Positions 18,689 through 26,946 of a stretch of DNA of 64,000 nucleotides are shown piece by piece (the stretch's first letter is position 1; each line of letters opens with the position of its first letter). A program made the translations under genes and the position numbers. This DNA is from Sulfitobacter sp. S190 (GTDB taxonomy: Bacteria > Pseudomonadota > Alphaproteobacteria > Rhodobacterales > Rhodobacteraceae). Where the stretch lies: positions 2,170,001 through 2,234,000 of the forward strand of contig NZ_CP081120.1 in NCBI RefSeq assembly GCF_025141935.1. The letters run 5' to 3'. The notes beneath the pieces were generated by a model. That model worked only from the letters and a program-made list of their open reading frames with translations, searched no databases and was not told where the DNA came from.

Positions 18689-19866
18689 TGCGCTGGCGCA
18701 TTCTGGCGCTCCTGTTTTTCGCGCGCGTCGGAATTGGGCTTCAATTTCAAACGGTGGCGTCCGTGGGCGACGATTTGATCGCCGTCTTCGGGTTCACCTA
18801 CGCTGATCTCGGCTTTCTGATCGGGTTGTTCATGGCCCCGGGTCTGTTCTTGGCCATACCGGCCGGATATTGGGGACGATACGTTTCAGATCGGACGATG
18901 GTGGTGTTCGGACTTTGCGCACTGGCCCTTGGCAGTGCTGCGTCGTCCGTTGCGGTGGAGAGCTGGACCCTTGGCATTGGCCGGGTCCTTTCCGGATCCG
19001 GTTTTCTTTTCACGACGCTCTATTTCACCAAAATGGTCGCGGATTGGTTTGAAGGCCGCGAGATCGCGACGGCCATGAGCATTCTTGTGATGAGTTGGCC
19101 GTTCGGGATCGCCATGGGCCAAATCGGTCACACCTGGCTCGCCCAAACCTATGGCTGGCAGGTCCCGTTTCAGGCGGCTTCGGTATACTGCCTTGTCGCG
19201 GCAGCCGGGGTGTTTTTGCTTTACCGGCCACCGCATGATTTGCCTGCGGCGCCGGGCGGCGCGCGGATTTCGATGACCGGGCAGGAATGGCGTTTGATCG
19301 TGTTTGCGGGGATGGCATGGGGGGTATTTAACGCAGCCTATGTCATCTATCTTGCCTTCGCGCCAAAGGTTCTCGAGGGCCACGGTCAAACCGCCCTCGC
19401 TGCCGCCGGTATCATCAGCATCGGCAGTTGGATCATGATCCTCTCCGGTGCGGCCTGCGGGCAATTCGTGGATCGTTTCGGCGGACAGAACACTGTCTTG
19501 GCGCTCTGTATGGGCGGCGCCATCGCAGCGCTCCTGCTGCTTGGTCTGCCCGGCGCTGGTGTTGGCGTTGGCGCAAGTATTCTATTCGGACTGATCGGAA
19601 TGGCACCTGCCGGGGTCATCATGGCCATGGCAGGACAAGCGATGCGGCCTCAGGTCAGAGCCTTTGGCATGGGGATATTCTTTACGGTTTACTATGCGAT
19701 CATGTGGATCACACCGCCGGTCGCAGGTGCGATTCTTGATGCGACAGGAAATCCGCAAGGTCCAATGTGGCTTGCAATGACCCTCTTCGCAGCGGTGGTG
19801 CCGCTTGGCATAGCATTTCAGTTCTTCAAAGGTGCAACGGTAATAGGCCGAGAGAGGAACGTATAA
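18688..19866 (+). CDS. Major facilitator superfamily transporter
   Basis: Inner-membrane protein of about 392 residues with roughly 12 hydrophobic helices in two halves separated by a loop near residue 190. The loop between helices 2 and 3 (GRYVSDRTMVV) is a weak form of the MFS A-motif. It resembles the NarK/nitrate-nitrite or cyanate-transporter branch in general size, but no substrate can be named. Translational coupling to the SnoaL-like protein suggests a shared substrate. A GTG at 18685 is possible; ATG 18688 is preferred. Confidence 0.8.
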   Translation: MRWRILALLFFARVGIGLQFQTVASVGDDLIAVFGFTYADLGFLIGLFMAPGLFLAIPAGYWGRYVSDRTMVVFGLCALALGSAASSVAVESWTLGIGRVLSGSGFLFTTLYFTKMVADWFEGREIATAMSILVMSWPFGIAMGQIGHTWLAQTYGWQVPFQAASVYCLVAAAGVFLLYRPPHDLPAAPGGARISMTGQEWRLIVFAGMAWGVFNAAYVIYLAFAPKVLEGHGQTALAAAGIISIGSWIMILSGAACGQFVDRFGGQNTVLALCMGGAIAALLLLGLPGAGVGVGASILFGLIGMAPAGVIMAMAGQAMRPQVRAFGMGIFFTVYYAIMWITPPVAGAILDATGNPQGPMWLAMTLFAAVVPLGIAFQFFKGATVIGRERNV

Positions 19867-20016
19867 CGATACCTATACGGAGAACGGTGTTTAGGAAGGG
19901 CGCTGAGCATGCGGCTAAACACTGCATCGCAGCATCCCTCGAGACGGACTTTGACGGAAAGCTCAAGACGCCCCGTTTAAACCGAAACAAAGTGCCAAAA
20001 ATCCCAAACTTTACGA

Positions 20017-20271
20017 TCAGTCGGAATTTTCGCTTTCGTCCGCTCCGCTAACATCAGTTTCGTCTGGTGTAACGATCGTTGCATTTTCCGGAAGGTTCGC
20101 GAGGATTTTTTGTAAGTCCTCTTGCTTCACAGTCAGCTCGACCACCCCATTTTCGATTATCAACTGAAGGTTGTCGAATTGGATTTTGAAGGTCGCTGGC
20201 GGAATGGCTTCGCCCATATCCTGGGCAGCAACTGGACCGGCGAAAAGTAGGAAAAATATGCAATGTTTCAT
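20017..20271 (-). CDS. Small periplasmic protein, unknown
   Basis: An 84-residue protein that opens with a signal peptide (MKHCIFFLLFAGPVAAQ). The mature part is acidic, with an alternating strand pattern (FKIQFDNLQLIIENGVVELTVKQEDLQKILANL) and a Thr/Asp/Glu-rich tail. I do not recognise the family. The frame is open further upstream to 20352, but the start at 20271 fits the signal peptide. It marks the point where base composition drops after the MFS gene. Confidence 0.55.
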   Translation of the reverse strand: MKHCIFFLLFAGPVAAQDMGEAIPPATFKIQFDNLQLIIENGVVELTVKQEDLQKILANLPENATIVTPDETDVSGADESENSD

Positions 20272-20547
20272 ACCGATGAACGCCGAGCGATCACAATCGT
20301 TCCCTTTGCTGAAATTTTCTATAAATCGCATACGCCAACGCAATCGCAGCAATACTCAAATCCTGATGTAGCAGGACGAAGACGATCTGGTGCGACACTG
20401 GGATGAGCTAGGATGCCACCCCTTCAGGCTCGCGTGGCTGGTCGGGAATTTCTTGGCGTTCTTGCCCACGTCTTGAACGCACCGAACCGGGAGGGTGCAA
20501 GCGGACAAGTCCCGTTAAGCGGTGCTTGCCCTTTGGTACAAACGTGC

Positions 20548-20740
20548 TCCGATGCTACGTAAAAGCTCTTCAAATCTAGTCCGAACCACCGAATTTACTC
20601 GGCGTCGCCGCAAAAAATTTTCTGGCACCGACGGATTGACCGGCGCGTTTCGAATTATTCTCATGAAAAGAAAATTATTCAGGACCACCCCAAATCACGG
20701 CCTAGACATCATTGATCCAAGTAGTTCTTGAGTAAATACT
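20548..20740 (+). pseudogene. Remnant of a Crp/Fnr gene and its upstream region (copy A)
   Basis: Bases 20548-20611 match 32971-33033, just upstream of the intact Crp/Fnr gene in copy B. Bases from about 20630 to 20740 match 33940-34055, its last 26 codons and following bases. Everything between, about 0.9 kb in copy B, is missing here. The remaining frame encodes nothing recognisable. The similarity then continues through the PRC-barrel gene. The rest of 20272-21192 holds the conserved upstream region of that gene (see 20741-21192). Confidence 0.75.
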
Positions 20741-21192
20741 CGATCATTTGGGTCAATAGCTTGAACTCATATTTTTCAGATCTCGAGCATTCAAACCGTC
20801 AATGCGTGACGGTTCTTCGAGCATCCGAGCAGCGACAGTGATATTTCAAGGGTGGGTCAAGTGGGGCCTTACAGGCTTTGCTTGCTGCCCATAAGCATGC
20901 TGAGATGAAACGTCCTCCAGCCGTTTCCAGAATTCAATTATCAGACATTATTTAACAAGAAAGTGCCAAAAACCTGTTCCAGTTTAGTGCGCTCAGGAAC
21001 GACTTCGGACGCCACCCACCTAGTTTGTAAATAGCTTGAAAGATTGACGAAATCGTCACTCTGGGCCGCCGTGGGGAAACTGCACGAACTTCGGTTTTGC
21101 GGAACTCTCACTGGTAATTCAAAAGACCGGAATCAAACTTGCGGAGCACTATTCGACGCCTTTGAGCTTCTGGCCGTCTTGGGAAAAATACT
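20741..21192 (+). repeat. Conserved upstream region of the large PRC-barrel gene (copy A)
   Basis: About 450 bases without a gene that match 34056-34472 upstream of the second PRC-barrel copy, with scattered substitutions and an insertion of some 20-30 bases near 20800. A non-coding stretch this long being retained on both copies suggests promoter and leader function, but no specific site was identified. Confidence 0.7.
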
Positions 21193-22266
21193 ATGAATAC
21201 TACTATGAAAACACTTCTGAGCACCGTCGCTATTGGCGCATTTACCGCCGGTGGCGTGTTCGCTCAATCTGCCACCGGGACTGATGAAACAACTGTCCCC
21301 GTTCAAGGTGGCCAAGTCGTTGTTGAACAAGAAGATGCAACGGTCAATGTCACTGTTCCGGATCCAAACGTCGAAGTTACACAAGGTCAGCCCGTCGTGA
21401 CCGTCGAGCAGCCACAACCTGAAATCACAGTCGTCGTTCCTGAACCAACAGTACGCGTACGACAACAAGCCCCCATTATTACAGTTGAGCAGGCACAGCC
21501 GCAAATTACTGTTGTCATCCCTGAACCTGTGGTCACCGTGATGGTGCCAAAACCCCAGGTAGATGTGGATACGGGAGAGCCAATCATCGATCTCGATCAG
21601 CCGGAACCTGTGGTACGGTTTGTCCGCCCGGAGCCAAAGATCACAATTCAGGAAGCACAGCCGCGTATTGAATTCCAACAGGGTGAAGCGTCGGTAAACG
21701 TGACAGCTTCAGAAGCAGCCGAAGTAAACGTCACGCAAGAAGACGCTCAAGTGAACGTTGAGCAAGGCGACGACGCCAATGTTTCGGTGACAAGCGAAGA
21801 GGCTGAAGTAAACGTCGTAGACGGCGGCGAAGCTGACGTTCAGGTTGAACAGATGCAGGCGCGCGTCGTGCTCGAAGACTTCAATGCCGACGCCGAGGGC
21901 AACATGAGCGAAGAAGACCGCTCTCGCTATCAGGAATCTGTTAAGGTCCTTCCGATTTTTGATCGCACCGCGGAAGACCTGATTGGTCGCAGTGTTGCAA
22001 CCGAAACCGGCGAAGATGTCGGCGAAGTAGATTTTATCGGTGTGCGCGGTCAGACGCTTGTTGCAATCGTGGGCGTCGGTGGCTTTCTCGGTATGGGCGA
22101 AAACGAAATCGCCGTGCCGGTTGAGAAGCTCATCCTTCGTCGTGACGAACTGATCTTGCCGGAGCATACGCAGTCACAACTTGAAAATATGCCGGAATAC
22201 AATGAGGCCGAAGTAAAGGTTCTCGAACCCGGCATCCGGCTGGCAGAACAACTCGGTCTCGACTAA
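21193..22266 (+). CDS. Large PRC-barrel periplasmic protein, copy A
   Basis: A 357-residue exported protein. A signal peptide covers about 1-25 (ending GGVFAQS). Residues about 30-240 consist of short imperfect repeats rich in Val, Pro, Glu and Gln (such as QPQPEITVVVPEPTV), later turning into NVTxxEAxVNV-type repeats. A C-terminal PRC-barrel-like domain (about 260-345; GRSVATETGEDVGEVDFIG, then VGVGGFLGMGENEIAVPVEKL) ends the chain. Function is unknown; PRC-barrels serve as small-molecule or protein interaction modules, and the repeats look like an extended periplasmic stalk. The protein is identical to copy B at 34473-35546. A terminator follows at 22383. Confidence 0.8.
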   Translation: MNTTMKTLLSTVAIGAFTAGGVFAQSATGTDETTVPVQGGQVVVEQEDATVNVTVPDPNVEVTQGQPVVTVEQPQPEITVVVPEPTVRVRQQAPIITVEQAQPQITVVIPEPVVTVMVPKPQVDVDTGEPIIDLDQPEPVVRFVRPEPKITIQEAQPRIEFQQGEASVNVTASEAAEVNVTQEDAQVNVEQGDDANVSVTSEEAEVNVVDGGEADVQVEQMQARVVLEDFNADAEGNMSEEDRSRYQESVKVLPIFDRTAEDLIGRSVATETGEDVGEVDFIGVRGQTLVAIVGVGGFLGMGENEIAVPVEKLILRRDELILPEHTQSQLENMPEYNEAEVKVLEPGIRLAEQLGLD

Positions 22267-22382
22267 GCGAACGCTAGGCTGGTCGGCTTGCTGGATAAGC
22301 CTAACAAAGCGATGCTCAGAGTTTTTATAGAACATGCGTAGAGCCTCGTTTTATTGACCGATAGTAGGTGCCCTACAATCAT

Positions 22383-22410
22383 GGACCGCCCTCTGGGCGG
22401 TCCTTTTTTT
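22383..22410 (+). terminator. Rho-independent terminator after PRC-barrel gene (copy A)
   Basis: A perfect 9-bp stem GGACCGCCC / GGGCGGTCC with loop TCT is followed by seven T. It lies 117 bases after the stop codon. The same stem occurs in copy B at 35661-35681, with a weaker T-tract. Confidence 0.88.
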
Positions 22411-22463
22411 GTGTATAACTCTGGAACCGTATGAACCCTTGCGGCAAGTCATTGCATTGCAAG

Positions 22464-22573
22464 AGAAGAAGGACATCAGGATCTTCCCTTTCCAAAAGCA
22501 TCCAAAGATTATCATGACGTGTGTTTTCTGTGAGCGCGTGACCGACAACAGCGAAACCTCATAGGTGACACTA
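22464..22573 (-). pseudogene. Internal fragment of an endonuclease/exonuclease/phosphatase gene
   Basis: About 110 bases match 36845-36956, an internal part of the intact gene at 36258-37238, with many substitutions and small indels. Both ends of the gene are missing. It sits in the same relative position after the PRC-barrel gene as the intact gene does in copy B, so this is a deletion remnant. Confidence 0.7.
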
Positions 22574-22820
22574 GATTTTTGCGGCACACCATCGATGTGC
22601 CGCCGCGTCCGGATCAACGCCGGAATGTACCAAAGTCGGTTCTGACCGTTTGGCAGGAAAGGCCCGTCGCAGTTGTCGGGCGATAACAAATTTGGATCAA
22701 GGGGCCGGCCGTAGTGCGCCATTCACCTTGAATTCTTGCTGCGCTCTGATCTTTACGTTTGCAGGAGCTTAAATCTCACTGCGCCGCTTGGAACTTGCGC
22801 ATGGGATTGCGACTTGATCA
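22574..22820 (-). repeat. Interspersed repeat block, copy A (partner 37588-37870)
   Basis: This block matches 37588-37870 with moderate divergence. It includes a stretch (22613-22722) that stays open on the minus strand in both copies (starting M-x-x-x-YGRPL and running through SPD-x-CDGPFLPNGQNRLWYI). Whether that short frame is translated cannot be told; after about 40 codons the two copies no longer agree. Confidence 0.6.
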
Positions 22821-22863
22821 AATCCCATGGAACCACGGCAGAAATACACCGCGCCAGCACGAA

Positions 22864-23643
22864 TTATTTCGATAAATCTGCGGCCCCGATCTTCCCCTCA
22901 CCAACGGTGTCGGGAAACCATGAGGTATCCATATCTCGGAAGGCGTTCACAAACTCGCAGTCGTGCTCCCACACTTCCCTTTTCAACAGTCGGAAGTAGG
23001 GCCGTTCAATCTCCAGATCCCCCTCGTCGACGAACTTTCTGAGCAGCTTGTTCACGTAGATCGACGTCATACCCACCGCTTGTCCGATTTCGACTTGGCT
23101 AAAGGGTACGCGAAAGCGATTGCCCAAACCCACATTCGCGACTTCCAGACGGGATCGAAGCTGTAGGAGCCAATACTTCAACTTGTTTGCAGCATCCATC
23201 GAGGCAAGGCTGTTTGCATGATGGCGCAGAGCGATCTGGTCAAGGCTACTGAGCGACATGAGCAGCGCCGCCAGTCTCGGATAGTCGTTGAACAAAGGTG
23301 CCAAGCCTTTACGGGGAAAGGGACAAACCGTCCCGTCTGTCAACATAACGATCTGGTGGTTCGCATGAGACGATCCAAGCTCGGCTATACCCATCACTTC
23401 ACCCGGCAGATAGATCCGCAGGATCTGACTAGGTCCTTTCGCACTGCCAGATTTCACCACGGCCCAACCGGACTTCAGGACGGTAACTCCTTCGGAGACA
23501 TCACCGATGTTTACGACCGGATGCCCTTTCCGACAGGCACGCTCGTCTTTTTCCATGCTTGCGACAAACGCACATTCCGCTTCCGTAAGCGCGACGAAGC
23601 GCGATAGGCGGCTGATAAGACAGCTTTCGTAATCAATCGACAT
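22864..23643 (-). CDS. Crp/Fnr-family transcription regulator (paralogue 1)
   Basis: About 259 residues: an N-terminal cyclic-nucleotide-binding-like beta-barrel (GVTVLKSGWAVVKSG, then YLPGEVMGIAELG), a dimer helix and a C-terminal winged HTH (VPFSQVEIGQAVGMTSIYVNKLLRKF). The cAMP-binding Arg-Ser motif of Crp is not seen, nor an N-terminal Fnr cysteine cluster. The one internal C-A-F-V and nearby cysteines are not arranged like Fnr. It is a clear paralogue of the regulator at 33112. It follows the Ntn-hydrolase gene by 84 bases on the same strand. Start 23643 (MSIDYES) preferred over 23658. Confidence 0.85.
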   Translation of the reverse strand: MSIDYESCLISRLSRFVALTEAECAFVASMEKDERACRKGHPVVNIGDVSEGVTVLKSGWAVVKSGSAKGPSQILRIYLPGEVMGIAELGSSHANHQIVMLTDGTVCPFPRKGLAPLFNDYPRLAALLMSLSSLDQIALRHHANSLASMDAANKLKYWLLQLRSRLEVANVGLGNRFRVPFSQVEIGQAVGMTSIYVNKLLRKFVDEGDLEIERPYFRLLKREVWEHDCEFVNAFRDMDTSWFPDTVGEGKIGAADLSK

Positions 23644-23727
23644 GACTATGGTTACCACGCTTCGGCATTATTGAAACGGCCCGTTACTCTAGTGGCCGCA
23701 GAAAACGCGTACACCAGATATTGCTAC

Positions 23728-24885
23728 CTACTCAACCATCTCCATCGTCTTCTTACCAGGTTGTTGCGCGGTCCTGTCGCTGGAAGGCAGATACTGCCAA
23801 ATCTCCTTCCCGCAACCACTAGCGTAATCTGTAGCGACTTCGGACCAGTCGATGAGCCCCGCCATCGACCATTTCGGACGCTGCCCGTCGGGCTGATCCG
23901 CGGTTACTGCGCGTTCTGCTGCGTACCTGATGGTTTCCTGACCTTCGCGAAAATCACCCAATTTTTGCGTCCAGTGCACGCCGGCCATGGTCAGAGCCAG
24001 AGAACGCCTCTTGGGATCGTATTCTGCTGTGAATAGTGTACCAAACCCCTCGCTGTACCTGTGCTGCAACAACGGCGCATCCAGAAATTGAGCGCATAAC
24101 TCTTCTGGCGGCACGTCAAGCTGATCCAGATGTGAGAGCCTCTCGAAACTTCGTGTAAATTCGGGACGCTCCGCCATTTTCGGACCGCTTTGATGATTGG
24201 TCGCAATGGCCTTCCGCATCCGCTTACACCCGCCTCCGGGCGTCAGCTCTACACTTGCGGTATGTCCCTCGGCGTCCGCCAAAACAACGTTATACGCCAT
24301 ATGTGATGGTACGCGACCTAGCACCGATAGCGCCTGCGAAACCGTATCACAGGTTTCCAGAACATATCTCAATATCGTCGTGATGCCAAAGCCCGTTGCG
24401 GTTTCGGAACGCCCACCATAGGCGAGCGCAACACTCAATCCAGCTTCGTTTATTCCGTCAGAGACACCCCATAAAAACTCGATCATCCCCATGACGGGTC
24501 GCCCGTTCCATTCGGACCTCAAAAGCAGCCCCTCATTCAGCTCTGGCGACAAGTCGTAATTTCTTACAAGACGAACCTCGGATTTTGTAGCTGACGCAGC
24601 AATCGAGCAACCACCAAGATAGCAAGGAGGACACCACGTTGTCAGGAAGCGGGCAGCCCGATCCGTTCCACCAGCCAGCCTGAGAAGTTTGACATAGATC
24701 GGATAGAGTTCTGGCATGTGCCGTTTAAGCGCGGCTTCAGACTCGCTCCGTGAAGGACCCATGTCGCCGCCACGGGCCGTGAACCAAGCCTCGTATGCCG
24801 GCCATGAACGGTTCCAGCGCGCCAACCATTTCTGACCAGGAAGACATTCATCAACTGCGTCGAACGTAAGTGTCGATAATGACAT
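23728..24885 (-). CDS. Ntn-hydrolase, C45/linear-amide hydrolase type
   Basis: About 385 residues. The expected self-cleavage and nucleophile site is GGC-S at residues 91-94, with Cys93 becoming the N-terminal nucleophile. It is followed at the usual distance by RNYDLS and then EFLWGVSDGINEAGLSVAL, both hallmarks of choloylglycine-hydrolase/acyl-CoA:6-aminopenicillanate acyltransferase-like proteins. A leader of about 92 residues before the Cys fits a cleaved propeptide. Likely substrates are amides such as N-acyl amino acids, but none can be named. It lies 4 bases after the PHB-depolymerase-like gene in one operon. The open frame extends upstream to 25182 inside the neighbour; the ATG at 24885 is the sensible start. 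Confidence 0.78.
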   Translation of the reverse strand: MSLSTLTFDAVDECLPGQKWLARWNRSWPAYEAWFTARGGDMGPSRSESEAALKRHMPELYPIYVKLLRLAGGTDRAARFLTTWCPPCYLGGCSIAASATKSEVRLVRNYDLSPELNEGLLLRSEWNGRPVMGMIEFLWGVSDGINEAGLSVALAYGGRSETATGFGITTILRYVLETCDTVSQALSVLGRVPSHMAYNVVLADAEGHTASVELTPGGGCKRMRKAIATNHQSGPKMAERPEFTRSFERLSHLDQLDVPPEELCAQFLDAPLLQHRYSEGFGTLFTAEYDPKRRSLALTMAGVHWTQKLGDFREGQETIRYAAERAVTADQPDGQRPKWSMAGLIDWSEVATDYASGCGKEIWQYLPSSDRTAQQPGKKTMEMVE

Positions 24886-24889
24886 ATTT

Positions 24890-25948
24890 CTATACACCTT
24901 CCACACAATTGAAGAAAAAGCGCACCATCTCTCGGCTTGCATCAGGACCTTGATCATCAGTGTAAGAGCCGGACTTATCTCCTCCTGACCACGCGTGCCC
25001 CTGCCCCTCCACACGCCATAACTCCGCCGTGGGAACACCGTCGTCTCCCCAAACGATGCATCTCTCGTAAGAGCGACCATTCTGCGTACCAAGTTCCGTC
25101 GTAGCGTTGCCGGATGAACCACGGATATTGGTGGCACGGCGAAAAATACGCTCGCTGTTTTCGGGGTGAACTGTGCTGTCACGCGTGCCGTGAAACGCTA
25201 TTGTACGAACCGTTGACCCACTCTTTGACGGTAGTGCCGCGTCGAGAATCTTACCGGACATCGCACCAAATGCCGATGGGACGTCGCGTGCCGCCCCTTT
25301 GGGCAAACCCGAGTGAGCGCCAACTGCGGCGAATACGTCGGGATAGGTTTCGCCCAAAATTGCTGCCATGGCAGCCCCGGCAGATAGTCCGGCAACAAAG
25401 GTATTTGCGCGGTCGACCTTGTGATCTGCTGCCACTTCAGCAGCCAATCCCGCAAGGATTGCGGGTTCTCCGGCCCCTCGGCGCTGATCAGCCACAGAGA
25501 ACCAATTCCAACAGGATTGGGCGTTGTTTCCCCGCGCCTGCACTGGATAGACGACTACGAAACCATGCAAATCGGCGAGCGCGTTCATGCCGGTGCCTGC
25601 CGCAAAGTCCTCTGGCGATTGCGTGCAGCCGTGAAGCATCATCACCACGCCACTGGCCTGCTCCGATGCGACCTCCGGAACGTAAATGAGATACTCGCGG
25701 CTACCTGCGCGACAGGTATAGGTTTTACGATGTTGCGACCTGTTATTCCGTGGCGCTTTCAGCTTCGAACCAAACTGCGCCATCGGGTCCATAGGTGCCT
25801 GATCGCCCAGCGGTTTTGACCTTTGCAACCCATCATCTGCGGGCCACAGACCATGTTGCGACAGGGTGCGCTCAACAAGAGAGTTCGCATTTGATAGCCG
25901 CGCGGCATCAAACGCCGGGCCCATTGCGCCCACGTTGAAAAATTTCAT
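24890..25948 (-). CDS. PHB depolymerase-family esterase (LpqC-like)
   Basis: A 352-residue alpha/beta hydrolase of the polyhydroxybutyrate-depolymerase/feruloyl-esterase family. The oxyanion region reads VVMMLHGCTQSPEDFAAGTGMN, the nucleophile motif is GLSAGAAM, and a late Asp and His (VEGQGHAWSGGD) complete the triad. There is no clear signal peptide, so it may act inside the cell. A GAGGACAG precedes the ATG. It follows the RHH regulator by 27 bases and precedes the Ntn-hydrolase, which suggests joint breakdown of an ester- and amide-containing compound. Confidence 0.85.
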   Translation of the reverse strand: MKFFNVGAMGPAFDAARLSNANSLVERTLSQHGLWPADDGLQRSKPLGDQAPMDPMAQFGSKLKAPRNNRSQHRKTYTCRAGSREYLIYVPEVASEQASGVVMMLHGCTQSPEDFAAGTGMNALADLHGFVVVYPVQARGNNAQSCWNWFSVADQRRGAGEPAILAGLAAEVAADHKVDRANTFVAGLSAGAAMAAILGETYPDVFAAVGAHSGLPKGAARDVPSAFGAMSGKILDAALPSKSGSTVRTIAFHGTRDSTVHPENSERIFRRATNIRGSSGNATTELGTQNGRSYERCIVWGDDGVPTAELWRVEGQGHAWSGGDKSGSYTDDQGPDASREMVRFFFNCVEGV

Positions 25949-25975
25949 ATTCTGTCCTCAATAAAATTGCAGGTG

Positions 25976-26392
25976 CTAGCTAATGCGATCAGCAAGCGCC
26001 TCTTTTAGGTCTTTGCTGGCCTGTAGGGCGCCGAGCACATTGATGGAAGCGATCGTCTGCAACGCGAGCTCCGCGCTGATATCCGCGTCGAACCGCGCAA
26101 GTCCCACCACCTTGATATGCAGTTTCTCACCTGCATCGCGCACCTTCTCCAGATCTTGTCGGGAAAAGTCTCGCAGCCCCAACTCCATCGTATGCCGCTC
26201 GAGTGTTTGGCTGACGACGCCGGAGTGCGTATCAAGCTGGTTCCGAATTGCCGTGCGTATGAGGTCACTGCGATTTGAGTAGAAACCTTCCTGAACGAGC
26301 AGATCTATCCGGCCCAGGTCTACAAAGCCCAGGTTGATGGTAATCTTCTCGTTCTCTGGAAGCCGGTCTCGCAGCTGTTTCACGTTACTCAT
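25976..26392 (-). CDS. Ribbon-helix-helix (CopG-type) regulator
   Basis: About 138 residues. The N-terminal 45 form a ribbon-helix-helix DNA-binding fold (KITINLGFVDLGRIDLLVQ, then SNRSDLIRTAIRNQL). The C-terminal part is helical and unassigned. The ATG at 26392 follows GGAGA, so it is preferred over 26404, which lies inside a perfect 16-bp palindrome. That palindrome, immediately upstream, is the probable operator for self-repression and control of the two hydrolase genes downstream. An FNR-type box lies 54 bases upstream. Confidence 0.82.
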   Translation of the reverse strand: MSNVKQLRDRLPENEKITINLGFVDLGRIDLLVQEGFYSNRSDLIRTAIRNQLDTHSGVVSQTLERHTMELGLRDFSRQDLEKVRDAGEKLHIKVVGLARFDADISAELALQTIASINVLGALQASKDLKEALADRIS

Positions 26393-26400
26393 CTGATTCT

Positions 26401-26416
26401 CCATCCATATGGATGG
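26401..26416. promoter_or_regulatory. Palindromic operator of the RHH regulator
   Basis: Perfect 16-bp palindrome CCATCCATATGGATGG directly before the ribosome binding region of the RHH gene. The same palindrome is intact at 37964-37979 in copy B, although the regulator gene there has been lost. RHH proteins bind short palindromes of this kind; the assignment is an inference from position and conservation. Confidence 0.65.
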
Positions 26417-26445
26417 TATACAGATGCCTTATGGAGCCCTGCAAG

Positions 26446-26459
26446 TTGATACATATCAA
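26446..26459. promoter_or_regulatory. FNR/Crp-type box upstream of RHH operon
   Basis: TTGATACATATCAA fits the FNR consensus TTGAT-N4-ATCAA exactly. It is 54 bases upstream of the RHH regulator start. The aligned copy B site (38009-38022) reads TTGATACATGTTAA, with one arm decayed. Four Crp/Fnr proteins are encoded in this window and any could be the binder. Confidence 0.6.
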
Positions 26460-26747
26460 CTGCGGCGGCGTTACTTTTTGGACAAAACGCGCCGCTGTTC
26501 TTGATCTGGGGCGACCAAAGTTGTCTGGCAGTAGAGTAGATGAACCAAGAAAAAAGCCGAAATCCCGAGCGGGAGTTCCGCTTTACGGCAATGGATTTAC
26601 GGCTCTATCTGTGCGCAAGAGTGGCGAAAACTGCCCCCAACCGCCCTACCCTGCAGGACGTCGGTGAGCTTACTGGCGGAGACGCAAGGCGGGGTTCCGA
26701 CACCTTCCGTGGCGACAAGAACGTTAGTGTTGAGCGTATCCAATCAC
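26460..26747. repeat. Copy A/B repeat without a gene
   Basis: This stretch aligns with 38023-38335 at moderate similarity, including a shared segment around the sequence CCCTGCAGGACGTCGGTGA. Short open frames exist in both copies but the reading frame is not maintained between them, so I see no gene here. Confidence 0.55.
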
Positions 26748-26906
26748 TCAAGCTGCTATTCTAAACCAGCCGAGCAATATCATGAGCATCGGCGCGTCTT
26801 CGACTTTTGGCGCAGCGGTTTCGGTTTTCGCAGTGGGTGCTAGCTCGGAGTGGCACTTTTCGAGCGCCGCAGCGCTCGGGATCGGGGTCGTGGAGACGGG
26901 GAGCAA
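26748..26906 (-). pseudogene. 5' fragment of the DUF998 membrane-protein gene
   Basis: The first 46 codons match the intact gene at 57882-58598 (same TTG start, MLPVSTTPIPSAAALE), then the frame runs into unrelated sequence and stops after GWFRIAA. The missing part holds all membrane helices. The break coincides with the junction between the A/B repeat and the A/C repeat, at about 26754. Confidence 0.8.
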
Positions 26907-26946
26907 TTGGATGCCCCCCGAAACGAGTTCATTTCAGGGTAAAACC

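Noticed and set aside
20522..20731. 69-codon frame before PRC-barrel copy A
   Set aside because: It spans the deletion joint of the Crp/Fnr remnant, so it is a by-product of two fused fragments.
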